Origin: Rhodoplanes sp046000175
GTDB taxonomy: Bacteria > Pseudomonadota > Alphaproteobacteria > Rhizobiales > Xanthobacteraceae
Length of the DNA stretch: 64,000 bases
Reading direction: 5' to 3'
NCBI RefSeq assembly: GCF_046000175.1
Contig: NZ_JBEOMB010000010.1
Location: forward strand, 1-64,000
Below the pieces are notes generated by a model. The model was not told where the DNA came from, did no database searches, and was given only the letters and a program-made list of their open reading frames with translations. How positions within the stretch are numbered: the first letter of the stretch is position 1; each line of letters starts with the position of its first letter. Made by a program: the position numbers and the translations under genes. Shown piece by piece: positions 50,786-58,516 of the stretch.

Positions 50786-52237
50786 TCACCAGTTCACGGA
50801 GACGTACTGGGTCTCCAGAAACTCCATCAGGCCTTCGTGCGCGCCCTCGCGGCCGAGACCGGACTGCTTCATGCCGCCGAACGGCGCCGCCGGGTCGGAC
50901 ATCAGGCCGCGGTTGAGGCCGATCATGCCGAAGTCGAGCTTTTCGGAGACGCGGAGGCCGCGGCTCAGATCGCGGGTGTAGAGATACGCTGCGAGCCCGT
51001 ACTCGGTGGCGTTCGCCTCGCGGATCGCCTCGTCCTCGCTCTTGAAGGTCTTGATCGCCGCGACCGGACCGAAAATCTCCTCGCGTAGCAGCTTGGCATC
51101 GTCGCTGATGTGCGTGAGAACCGTCGCCGGATAGAAGAAGCCTTTTCCGTCCGGCCGCGTGCCGCCGACCGTCACCTTGGCGCCCTTGGCGACCGCGTCG
51201 TCGACCAGCTCCTGCACCTTGTCGCGCGTGTCGGCGTTGACCAGCGGGCCGAGCGCGACGGACTCGTCGAGCCCGTTGCCCATCTTCAGCGCCGCCATGC
51301 GGGCGGTGAGCTTCTCGGCGAAGGCGTCGTGCACGGCCTCGTGCACATAGAAGCGGTTCGCCGCCGTGCAGGCCTCGCCCTGGTTGCGCATCTTGGCGAT
51401 CATCGCGCCGTCCACGGCGGCGTCGAGGTCGGCGTCCTCGAAGACGAGGAACGGCGCATTGCCGCCGAGTTCCATCGCAGGGCGCACCACGTTGTCGGCG
51501 GCCTCGCGGAGAAGCTTCACGCCGACCTCGGTCGAGCCCGTGAAGGAGACGACCCGCACCCGCATGTCGTGCAGCATCGCCGAGACGACGGCGCCGGAGC
51601 GGCGCGACGGCACCACGTTGACGACGCCGTCCGGCACGCCGGCCTCCTTCAAGAGCGGCATGAGGGCCAGCATGGTGAGCGGCGTCTCGGAGGCGGGCTT
51701 GAGCACCACGGTGCAGCCGGCGGCGAGCGCCGGCGCGATCTTTCGGGTCGCCATCGCGGCCGGATAGTTCCACGGCGTCACCAGGCAGGCGACGCCGGCC
51801 GGCCGGTGCTGCACCATGATGCGCGCGCCGGAGGAGGGCGCGTTGTAGAGCTGGCCGAGGTTGCGCACGCCCTCTTCGGCGAACCAGCGGAAGAACTCGG
51901 CCGCATAGGCGACCTCGCCGCGCGAGTCCGGCATCGCCTTGCCGTTCTCCAGCGTGATCAGCTTGGCGAAGCGCTCGCTCTCCCTGGTGAACAGCTCGAA
52001 CGCCTTGCGCAGGATTTCTCCACGCTCGCGCGGCTTCTTGGCCGCCCATTCGGCGCCGGCCGCGGCGGCGGCGTCGACGGCCGCCTTGGCGTCCTCCACG
52101 GTGCCGCTCGCCACCGAGGTGATCACGCTCTCGGTCGCCGGATCGATCACGTCGAAGCGCGAGCCGTCCGAGGCCTTCTTCCACGCGCCGCCGATCCACA
52201 GGTCGGTCGGAACGCCGGCGATCAGATTGTCGTACAT
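50786..52237 (-). CDS. NAD(P)-dependent aldehyde dehydrogenase (succinate-semialdehyde dehydrogenase-like)
   Basis: A 483-aa ALDH. LVTPWNYPAAMATRKIAPALAAGC, FTGSTEVG, the general base Glu in MELGGNAP and the nucleophilic Cys in NQGEACTAANR are all present, as is EEIFGPVA. The GabD-like pattern suggests semialdehyde substrates, but ALDH specificity is hard to read from sequence. The ATG at 52237 follows GAGGAAGA and is chosen over an upstream start that lies in repeat DNA. It sits between E1-beta and E2, so the pathway should produce an aldehyde or semialdehyde. Confidence 0.92.
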   Translation of the reverse strand: MYDNLIAGVPTDLWIGGAWKKASDGSRFDVIDPATESVITSVASGTVEDAKAAVDAAAAAGAEWAAKKPRERGEILRKAFELFTRESERFAKLITLENGKAMPDSRGEVAYAAEFFRWFAEEGVRNLGQLYNAPSSGARIMVQHRPAGVACLVTPWNYPAAMATRKIAPALAAGCTVVLKPASETPLTMLALMPLLKEAGVPDGVVNVVPSRRSGAVVSAMLHDMRVRVVSFTGSTEVGVKLLREAADNVVRPAMELGGNAPFLVFEDADLDAAVDGAMIAKMRNQGEACTAANRFYVHEAVHDAFAEKLTARMAALKMGNGLDESVALGPLVNADTRDKVQELVDDAVAKGAKVTVGGTRPDGKGFFYPATVLTHISDDAKLLREEIFGPVAAIKTFKSEDEAIREANATEYGLAAYLYTRDLSRGLRVSEKLDFGMIGLNRGLMSDPAAPFGGMKQSGLGREGAHEGLMEFLETQYVSVNW

Positions 52238-52287
52238 GATGTCTTCCTCGAATCTCGTCGGTCGCCCGCCACGGAACGGACGCACTC

Positions 52288-52411
52288 CCTCTCCCCGCAC
52301 GCGGGGAGAGGGTCGGGGTGAGGGGGCGTTTCAGCGAGCTTCTGCTTCGCGGAAGCCCCCCCTCACCCGGATCGCTCTGCGATCCGACCTCTCCCCGCAT
52401 GCGGGGAGAGG
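52288..52411. repeat. Composite inverted repeat between the ALDH and E1-beta genes
   Basis: Two CCTCTCCCCGC palindromes (52288-52311 and 52388-52411) bound a 124-bp element. Inside, GGGTCGGGGTGAGGGGG near the left and CCCCCCCTCACCCGG near the right are also inverted copies. The structure resembles a small non-autonomous element or a nested hairpin. It lies inside the catabolic operon. Confidence 0.7.
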
Positions 52412-52433
52412 TGACCCGCGCCGCCGTGCGTGA

Positions 52434-53414
52434 TCAGCTCCCGAGACTGCGGCGGATCGTCTCGACGATCCGGGCCGGCGTCGGCAGCACCATGTCCTCA
52501 AGCGCATCGGCGGCCGGCAGCGGAATGTGCGGCGTGGTGATCCGCACCGGCGGGCCGTCCATATCGTAGAACGCCTCCTCCACGGCGATCGACACGATCT
52601 CGGCGCCCCAGCCGCACAGCCGCGGATTCTCCTCCACGGTGAACAGCCGATGCGTGCGGGCGACCGAGCCGAGGATGGTCTGCATGTCGAGCGGCACCAG
52701 CGAGCGCACGTCGACCACCTCGACCTCGATGCCGTGCTCGGCGCTGAGCGTCTCGGCGGCGGCGAGGGCGCGCGGCACCATCAGGGCCAGCGCCAGCACG
52801 GTCGCGTCCTTGCCGGGGCGCAGGATCTTCGCGGTGCCGAGCGTGTCGACGATCTCGCCGTCCGGCACCTCGCCCTTCACGGCGTAGAGCGACTTGTGCT
52901 CGAAGAAGATCACCGGATCGGGATCGCGCACCGCGGCGGCGAGCAGGCCGACCACGTCGGCCGGGCTCGACGGCGCGACCACCTTGAGGCCCGGGATCAT
53001 CATGCACCAGTTCTCGACGGACTGCGAATGCTGCGCGCCGAAGCGCGAGCCGGCGCCGTTGCCGGTGCGTACGACCAGCGGGCACTTCACCTGCCCGTTG
53101 GTCATGTAGCGGCTCTTCGGGAACTCGTTCGCCACGTAATCCCAGCACACCGCGAGGAAGTCCGAGAACATGATCTCGGCGATCGGTTTCAGGCCGGTCA
53201 TCGCGGCGCCCATGGCGGCACCGAGGATCGCCTGCTCGGAGATCGGCGTGTCGCGCACGCGGATCGGGCCGAACTGATCGAGCAGCCCCACCGTCGCCTT
53301 GAACACGCCGCCAGCCTTGGCGACGTCCTCGCCGAAGAAGATCACGTCGTTGTCGCGCGCCATCTCCTGGGCGATGCCGCGGGCGACCGCGTCGCGATAG
53401 GTCAGTTCCGCCAT
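52434..53414 (-). CDS. 2-oxoacid/acetoin dehydrogenase E1 beta subunit
   Basis: A 326-aa transketolase-like subunit. MAELTYRDAVARGIAQEMARD is the normal N-terminus, followed by FFGEDVAKAGGVFKAT, DTPISEQAILGAAMGAAMTGLKPI and EIMFSDFLAVCWDYVANE. The C-terminal domain has VEVVDVRSLVPLD and TVEENPRLCGWGAEI. Together with E1-alpha it decarboxylates a 2-oxo acid (or cleaves acetoin) and passes the acyl group to E2. It overlaps the E1-alpha gene by 13 nt. Confidence 0.94.
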   Translation of the reverse strand: MAELTYRDAVARGIAQEMARDNDVIFFGEDVAKAGGVFKATVGLLDQFGPIRVRDTPISEQAILGAAMGAAMTGLKPIAEIMFSDFLAVCWDYVANEFPKSRYMTNGQVKCPLVVRTGNGAGSRFGAQHSQSVENWCMMIPGLKVVAPSSPADVVGLLAAAVRDPDPVIFFEHKSLYAVKGEVPDGEIVDTLGTAKILRPGKDATVLALALMVPRALAAAETLSAEHGIEVEVVDVRSLVPLDMQTILGSVARTHRLFTVEENPRLCGWGAEIVSIAVEEAFYDMDGPPVRITTPHIPLPAADALEDMVLPTPARIVETIRRSLGS

Positions 53415-54430
53415 GCCCAGCCTCCATCGGCATACACGTCGGTGAAGAGGATGTCCTCGGGCGGCATCGGCGCCGCCTTGCAGGCCTCGGTCGCCGCATC
53501 CACCATGCGGGCGACCTCCTGGTCGATGTTGGTCATCACGCTCTCGGCGATGCCGAAGCTCTTCAGGCGCTCGCGATAAATCTTGATCGGGTCACGCTCC
53601 TTCCAGCGCTCGAGCTCGCCTTCGGGCCGGTACTTGGCGGGGTCGGCGCGCGAGTGGCCGCTGTGCCGGTAGGTGAGGCACTCGATCAGCGACGGGCCGT
53701 CGCCGGCGCGCGCCTTGGCGAAGGCCGTCTGCGCCGTGCGGTAGACGGCGTCGGCGTCGTTGCCGTCGACGATGATGCGCTCGAGCCCGTAGGCAGCCGC
53801 GCGATCGGCGGCCGGATGCTTCACGGCCGTCACCTCGTGGATCGCCGTGTACTCCATGTAGAGATTGTTCTCGCACACGAAGACGACCGGCAGCTTCCAG
53901 ATCGCGGCGAAGTTCAGCGCCTCGTGGAAGGCCCCGATATTGGTCGTGCCGTCGCCGAAGAAGCAGACGGCGACGTCGCCCGTTCCCTTGTACTGCGCGG
54001 TGAGCGCCGCCCCGCAGGCGATCGGCAGATGCGCGCCGATGATGGCGTAGGAGCCCATCACGCCATGCTCGACCGAGGTGAGATGCATCGAGCCGCCCTT
54101 GCCGCGCATCAGGCCGTTGTCGCGTTGCATCAGCTCGCCGAGCATCTTCTCCACCGAGACGCCGCGGGCGAGCGTGTGAGCGTGCCCGCGATAGGTGCAG
54201 AAGGAGAGATCGCCCGGCTTCATCGCGGTGCCGAAGGCGGCGGCGATCGCCTCCTGGCCGAGCGAGAGATGGCTCGTGCCCTTGACGAGGTTCTGCAGGA
54301 ACAGATCGTAGGCGCGCTGCTCGGCCTGCCGGATCACCTGCTGCTTGCGGTACAGCTCGAGCCGCACCGCCTCGCCGATATCGTCGTTGCTGCGGTCGAG
54401 CACCGTGGTCTCCGCGGTCTTCTTGGCCAT
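53402..54430 (-). CDS. 2-oxoacid/acetoin dehydrogenase E1 alpha subunit
   Basis: A 342-aa thiamine-diphosphate-dependent subunit. The TPP motif is GDGTTNIGAFHEALNFA...ENN. TYRGHAHTLARG, RGKGGSMHL and GAHLPIACGAALTAQ are typical. The sequence pattern is closer to AcoA-type (acetoin) E1 than to pyruvate dehydrogenase of the PdhA kind, by my reading, but that is a judgement. The ATG at 54430 is chosen as the family start; the open frame upstream overlaps other genes. It is 8 nt downstream of the M24 gene. Confidence 0.93.
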   Translation of the reverse strand: MAKKTAETTVLDRSNDDIGEAVRLELYRKQQVIRQAEQRAYDLFLQNLVKGTSHLSLGQEAIAAAFGTAMKPGDLSFCTYRGHAHTLARGVSVEKMLGELMQRDNGLMRGKGGSMHLTSVEHGVMGSYAIIGAHLPIACGAALTAQYKGTGDVAVCFFGDGTTNIGAFHEALNFAAIWKLPVVFVCENNLYMEYTAIHEVTAVKHPAADRAAAYGLERIIVDGNDADAVYRTAQTAFAKARAGDGPSLIECLTYRHSGHSRADPAKYRPEGELERWKERDPIKIYRERLKSFGIAESVMTNIDQEVARMVDAATEACKAAPMPPEDILFTDVYADGGWAWRN

Positions 54431-54438
54431 CGCGTCCC

Positions 54439-55731
54439 TCACCAGCGGCCGGCGATCGGCAGCTCTTCGGCCGGGAAGAGCGTGATCAGCTTGCAGCCCG
54501 TCGCCGTCACCACGACCTCCTCCTCGATGCGGGCGGCCGAGTAGCCGTCCTTGGCCGGGCAGTAGGTCTCGATCGCGAACACCATGCCCTCCTTGATCTC
54601 GGTCGGGTGGTCCATCGAGACGACGCGCGAGATGATCGGCCGCTCGTGCAGGGCGAGGCCGAGGCCGTGCGCGAACTGCAGGCCGAAGGCGGCGAGCTCG
54701 TCCGGGAAGCCGAACTCCTCGGCGGTCGGGAACACCTCGCAGATGTGCGCCGTGGTGACGCCCGGCTTGATGCGGGCGATGGCGTTGTCGAGCCACTCGC
54801 GCGCCTGCTTGTAGGCGTCGTGCTGCACCGGCGTCGCCTTGCCGACGTTGAAGGTGCGATAGTAGCAAGTGCGGTAGCCCATGAAGGACTGGATGATGTC
54901 GAAGAAGGCCTGGTCGCCCGGACGCAGCATCCGGTCGGTGAAGTTGTGCGGATGCGGGTTGCAGCGCTCGCCCGAGATGGCGTTGATCGCCTCGACGTCG
55001 TCGGAGCCGTGCGTGTAGAGGAACTTGTTCACCTCGGCGACGACGTCGTTCTCTCGCACGCCGGGGCGCAGCATGTCCCAAACGACCTGATAGGCGCCGT
55101 CGACCATGGCGGCGGCGCGGTTCAAGAGCGCGATCTCGTCGGCCGACTTGATCTCGCGCGCCTCGAGCAGCACCTGCTGGCCGTCCACGACCTTCACGCC
55201 GGCCTTCTGCAGCTCGAACATCATCGGCGGCTCGACGATGTCCATGCCGATCGGCATGTCGAGGACGCCGGCCTCCTTCAGCAGCGCGGCGATCTCCTTG
55301 GCGTGCTTCTCCATCAGGCCGAAGGCCGGGTTCACGGTGCCGCGCAGGCCGACGAGGCCGGCCCGGCAGTTCTCCGGCTTGAGCCACGGCGCATACAGCT
55401 TGTGATGCATGGCGGCGGAGCCGAAGTCCCAGACGATCGGCTCGCCGCCGCGGGTCAGCAGCGCCCACCGCGCCAGCTTGTCGCGCTCCCACTCGCCGAT
55501 CTTGGTCGAGGTGAGATAGCGGATGTTGTTGACGTCGAAGACCAGGAGCGCGCCGAGCTCCGAGTTCTCCAATGCCTGACGGGCCCGCGACAAGCGGTAG
55601 CGGTGCAGGCGGCGGTAGTCGACGCGCTCCTCGAAGTCGACCCCCATGGTCCCGAGCGCCGGCAAGGCGCGACCCCAGTCGTGACGCGGATCGATGTCCT
55701 CGGCGCGGATGGCGCGCAGATGCTGGTCCAT
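54439..55731 (-). CDS. M24-fold (pita-bread) peptidase/lyase homologue with an altered metal ligand
   Basis: A 430-aa protein of the M24 superfamily (Xaa-Pro peptidase, creatinase and DddP group). The N-terminal creatinase-like domain contains LLVFDVNNIRYLTS. In the catalytic domain the ligands are D278 in FFDIIQSF, His in FAHGLGLALHERP, Glu in FAIETYC and Glu in ARIEEEVVV. The second Asp of the canonical D...GYxxDxxRT pattern is replaced by Cys289 (GYRTCYYRTF). It may therefore bind metal atypically or work without it, as creatinase does. The ATG at 55731 follows GGGAGATC. It is the first gene of the catabolic operon. Confidence 0.85.
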   Translation of the reverse strand: MDQHLRAIRAEDIDPRHDWGRALPALGTMGVDFEERVDYRRLHRYRLSRARQALENSELGALLVFDVNNIRYLTSTKIGEWERDKLARWALLTRGGEPIVWDFGSAAMHHKLYAPWLKPENCRAGLVGLRGTVNPAFGLMEKHAKEIAALLKEAGVLDMPIGMDIVEPPMMFELQKAGVKVVDGQQVLLEAREIKSADEIALLNRAAAMVDGAYQVVWDMLRPGVRENDVVAEVNKFLYTHGSDDVEAINAISGERCNPHPHNFTDRMLRPGDQAFFDIIQSFMGYRTCYYRTFNVGKATPVQHDAYKQAREWLDNAIARIKPGVTTAHICEVFPTAEEFGFPDELAAFGLQFAHGLGLALHERPIISRVVSMDHPTEIKEGMVFAIETYCPAKDGYSAARIEEEVVVTATGCKLITLFPAEELPIAGRW

Positions 55732-55821
55732 GTTGATCTCCCGGAAGAACGACGGCGCGGGCCCAAGGCGGCCCGTCTCGCAGGCAGATTGACATGACTT
55801 CGGGCAGCGTGCAATGAGAAA

Positions 55822-55835
55822 TGCAAACGATTGCA
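55822..55835. promoter_or_regulatory. LacI-type operator between the divergent M24 and dehydrogenase genes
   Basis: TGCAAACGATTGCA shares the TGCAA-N4-TTGCA core with the palindrome upstream of the LacI-family gene. It lies about 90 bp upstream of the M24 start and 170 bp upstream of the dehydrogenase start. Confidence 0.65.
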
Positions 55836-56005
55836 CGACGGCTCGTGCTGCGGCGCACAAGACGCGCCGCGATCGCCGCGGTGCCGTCGTCGACACGCCG
55901 TGCCGTCCCGTGTATCACGCGTTCGACGTGATACGCGCCACCCGGTCGGCGCCCCGAAAACGCATCCGACCGCGCGGGTCGAGAACGAGCGAGGAGAGCA
56001 CGAGG

Positions 56006-56962
56006 ATGGCGCAGAACACGCAGAAGGTCGGCTGGATCGGCATGGGCCGCATGGGCTACGCGATGGCCGAGCGGCTGGTGAAGTCCGGGCACGACGTGTC
56101 GATCTGGAACCGCACCCGCGCGAAGGCCGAGCCGCTCGCCGCCTATGGCGGCAAGATCGTCGACAAGCCGTCCGATCTCGCCGGCGTCGACGTGCTGTTC
56201 TCCATCGTGTCGACCGGCGACGATCTGAAGCAGGTCTATTTCGGCGAGAACGGTGCCGCCACCGGTGCCAAGGTGCCGCCCGTGCTGGTTGACTGCTCGA
56301 CCATCTCGGTCGACTCCTCGGCCGACATCCGGGCCGAGCTGACCAAGCGCGGCGGCGAGTTCGTCGCCTGTCCGGTGTCGGGCAACGCCAAGGTGATCAA
56401 GGCCGGCAAGCTGTCGGCCGTCGCGTCGGGCCCGGAGGCGGCGTTCCGCCAGGCCGAGGCGCTGATCAACGTGATCGCGCCGCACGGCGTCTCCTATGTC
56501 GGCGACGGCGAGCTCGCCCGCGTCTGCAAGATCGCCCACAACGTGATGCTCGGCGTCGTCATCGAGAACCTGATCGAGATCACGCTGCTGGTGAACAAGA
56601 TGGGCGTGTCGCGCAGCGCCTTCCTGAAGTTCCTCAACAACAGCGTGATGGGCTCGACCTTCACGGCCTACAAGTCGCCGGCGCTGGTCAATCTGGACTG
56701 GACCACGACCTTCACGCCCGAGCTGATGCGCAAGGACATGGATCTCGGCCTCGAGCTCGGCCGCGAGATGGACGTGACCATGCCGGTGACGGCGGCGGCG
56801 CGCGAGATGATCCAGACCCATTTCGGCGCGGCGCAGCTGCAGAAGGATCCGGACGCCTATCTCGAGAAGGACTTCGCGGCCCTGATGGAGACCATGGCGC
56901 TGCTCTCCGGCATGACGCTCGAGCCCGAGAACGTGCCGACCCCGACCGGCCTCGAGCACTGA
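56006..56962 (+). CDS. NAD(P)-dependent beta-hydroxyacid dehydrogenase (3-hydroxyisobutyrate dehydrogenase-like)
   Basis: A 318-aa dehydrogenase. The dinucleotide-binding motif is GWIGMGRMGYAMAERL, the substrate-binding segment DCSTISVDSSADI and the catalytic Lys K175 in VCKIAHNVM. VACPVSGNAKVIKAGKL resembles the family motif. Members oxidise 3-hydroxyisobutyrate, tartronate semialdehyde or similar beta-hydroxy acids. The ATG at 56006 follows GAGG and a further GAGGAG. It is divergent from the M24-led operon with a shared operator, so both are probably induced together. Confidence 0.9.
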   Translation: MAQNTQKVGWIGMGRMGYAMAERLVKSGHDVSIWNRTRAKAEPLAAYGGKIVDKPSDLAGVDVLFSIVSTGDDLKQVYFGENGAATGAKVPPVLVDCSTISVDSSADIRAELTKRGGEFVACPVSGNAKVIKAGKLSAVASGPEAAFRQAEALINVIAPHGVSYVGDGELARVCKIAHNVMLGVVIENLIEITLLVNKMGVSRSAFLKFLNNSVMGSTFTAYKSPALVNLDWTTTFTPELMRKDMDLGLELGREMDVTMPVTAAAREMIQTHFGAAQLQKDPDAYLEKDFAALMETMALLSGMTLEPENVPTPTGLEH

Positions 56963-56979
56963 GCGTCCTCTGCTGATCA

Positions 56980-57005
56980 GGCCGCGGTCATATATGGCCG
57001 CGGCC
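56980..57005 (+). terminator. Hairpin after the beta-hydroxyacid dehydrogenase gene
   Basis: A 12-bp stem (GGCCGCGGTCAT / ATGGCCGCGGCC, one T-G wobble) with a 2-nt loop lies 18 bp after the stop. No T-run. The rest of the 310-bp gap to 57272 shows nothing recognisable. Confidence 0.45.
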
Positions 57006-57272
57006 ACCGGTCCGATCCCGGAATCGGCCCGAGCCGCCGAGCCCGCCGACGGAATCCGGACCGCGGGCGTCGTCCGCGTCCCGGACCTGCGCGGTAGCGG
57101 TCGGACGGGTCTTTAGCGGCGCGCGACGCTCGCGGGCCCGATCCGGACGCTCGCACCTGGCGAGGGGCTGAGACCCTCGTGGAAAATCACGTGGTGTGGA
57201 AGGTCGCGTGGCGTGACACGCCGCCGTTCGTTCAGGGCGCGGCTCGGGTCGCCACGATCGAAGGCGAGCGCC

Positions 57273-58397
57273 TCAGTTGGCGCCGGCCTCGGCGTACTGG
57301 CCGGTGCTGCTGTCGCTCTTGAAGAGCTTGCCGAGCGTGTCGGAGAGCCAGTTCGACGACGCGACCTGGGGCGCGCCGGGCGCCGAGTCGAGCCGCTCGA
57401 CCACGACGATCTTGTTCACCTCGCCGCGCAGATAGGCGTCAAGGAACGCCTGGTAGTCCTTGAACGACACGCAGCCGTTCGACTGGCCGCTCGGGCCGAG
57501 CATGTAGGAATGCGCCAGGATGCCGGCGCGGCCGTACATCTTGCTCTGGTCGACCGGCGTCATCCGCAGCGCGCGGACGCCGTGGAACAGACTCTCGCGC
57601 ATGGTCAGGCGGTAGACGTTGGGCGGCGTCGCGCCGTGCATGCGCACGTTCACGTGGCGCGGATCGTCCATCTTCGGGCCGAGCCCGGAATGCGCCTCGA
57701 GCCGCTTGCCGTTCGGCATGTACACGGTCTTGGCGGTGATGTCGTAGATCGCGGTCTTGCCGTCCTCGGCCAGCGAGGGGAGGGCGTTCGGCGACAGCGC
57801 CGCGAGCTTCGGCTGCTGGCCCGGACGGACACGCCGGCGGGGCTCGTCGGCGGCGGTCGGTGCGGCGGCGGCCTCCTGGAGCCGGCCCATCGGGCGGGCC
57901 GTGGCGGTCTGGGCCGGGCGGCCGAGCGTCACCGGCACGCTGCCGGCGCTCGCGAGCCGCAGGCCGGCGGCGGCGGCCGGGCGCGGGCCGCCGAAGCGGG
58001 TCTCGAACGAATCGGTGGGATCGAAGGCGGCGAAGCGCTCGTCGAAGGAGGCGCCGCGGCGGCGCTCGCCGAGCGCGGCGACGAGGTCGTCGTCCTCCAT
58101 CAGGGAGCCGGCGGCGAACTCGGGATCGAGGCTGGCGAGGCGGATGCCGGAGAGCGGCGCCTGCGCGGTCGGGCTCGGAAGCCGGATCAGGGCCGGATGA
58201 ATCGTGCCGAAAACCGAGAGAGTCGTGCGCTCTGCGAGCAGCCCGATGTCGGACGGCCCGGCATGCGTGCCCGGCGACTTGAGCACGAATCCCAGCGCGA
58301 CGATCGCGATCCCGAACGGGATCGAGCGGACACCCACTCGAATCAAAGGATTCCCCACCCGTGTGTCGCGCCGCTGCGGGTTGCCCCCGCGACGCAC
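57273..58397 (-). CDS. DUF2778-family peptidoglycan enzyme (L,D-transpeptidase/Tlde1-like)
   Basis: An exported protein of up to 374 aa. A hydrophobic segment near residues 27-41 (IPFGIAIVALGFVL) should be a signal or anchor, followed by about 170 residues of low-complexity linker. The C-terminal domain has the DUF2778 pattern, with H296 in LAHSYMLGPSG and catalytic C309 in SNGCVSF. Family members act on peptidoglycan stem peptides. A CtrA box about 100-120 bp upstream suggests cell-cycle control. The start (GTG at 58397) is uncertain; shorter starts before the hydrophobic stretch are possible. Confidence 0.78.
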   Translation of the reverse strand: MRRGGNPQRRDTRVGNPLIRVGVRSIPFGIAIVALGFVLKSPGTHAGPSDIGLLAERTTLSVFGTIHPALIRLPSPTAQAPLSGIRLASLDPEFAAGSLMEDDDLVAALGERRRGASFDERFAAFDPTDSFETRFGGPRPAAAAGLRLASAGSVPVTLGRPAQTATARPMGRLQEAAAAPTAADEPRRRVRPGQQPKLAALSPNALPSLAEDGKTAIYDITAKTVYMPNGKRLEAHSGLGPKMDDPRHVNVRMHGATPPNVYRLTMRESLFHGVRALRMTPVDQSKMYGRAGILAHSYMLGPSGQSNGCVSFKDYQAFLDAYLRGEVNKIVVVERLDSAPGAPQVASSNWLSDTLGKLFKSDSSTGQYAEAGAN

Positions 58398-58497
58398 GTC
58401 CCCCGACGCAATACTAGCAAGCGCTCCGATTACGGCAACAATGGTTCGGCCGCCCCGCGATACCGCATGGCTCCTGCACGCCGGGGTGGTGGCGAAA

Positions 58498-58516
58498 TTT
58501 ACCCCGCCTTAACCAT
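58498..58516. promoter_or_regulatory. CtrA box upstream of the DUF2778 gene
   Basis: TTTA-N7-TTAACCAT matches the CtrA full site with one mismatch and includes the extended TTAACCAT half-site. It overlaps the stop codon of the upstream lipid-kinase gene and lies about 100 bp before the peptidoglycan-enzyme gene. Confidence 0.6.

Noticed and set aside
49296..52400. Apparent 1034-aa fusion ending in the E2 acyltransferase
   Set aside because: Only the part after 50678 looks like protein; the upstream part is the out-of-frame aldehyde dehydrogenase gene and repeat DNA.
52434..54430. Naming the E1/E2 genes acoABC (acetoin dehydrogenase)
   Set aside because: The E1 sequence leans that way, but the neighbours (M24, ALDH, beta-hydroxyacid dehydrogenase) do not fit acetoin breakdown and no acoX/acoR-type gene is present.
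54439..55731. Calling the M24 protein the DMSP lyase DddP
   Set aside because: It belongs to the same superfamily, but one metal-ligand Asp is Cys here and no other DMSP genes are present.
53402..57007. Apparent 1201-aa protein ending in E1-alpha
   Set aside because: The frame is open by chance across the M24 and dehydrogenase genes. E1-alpha starts at 54430.
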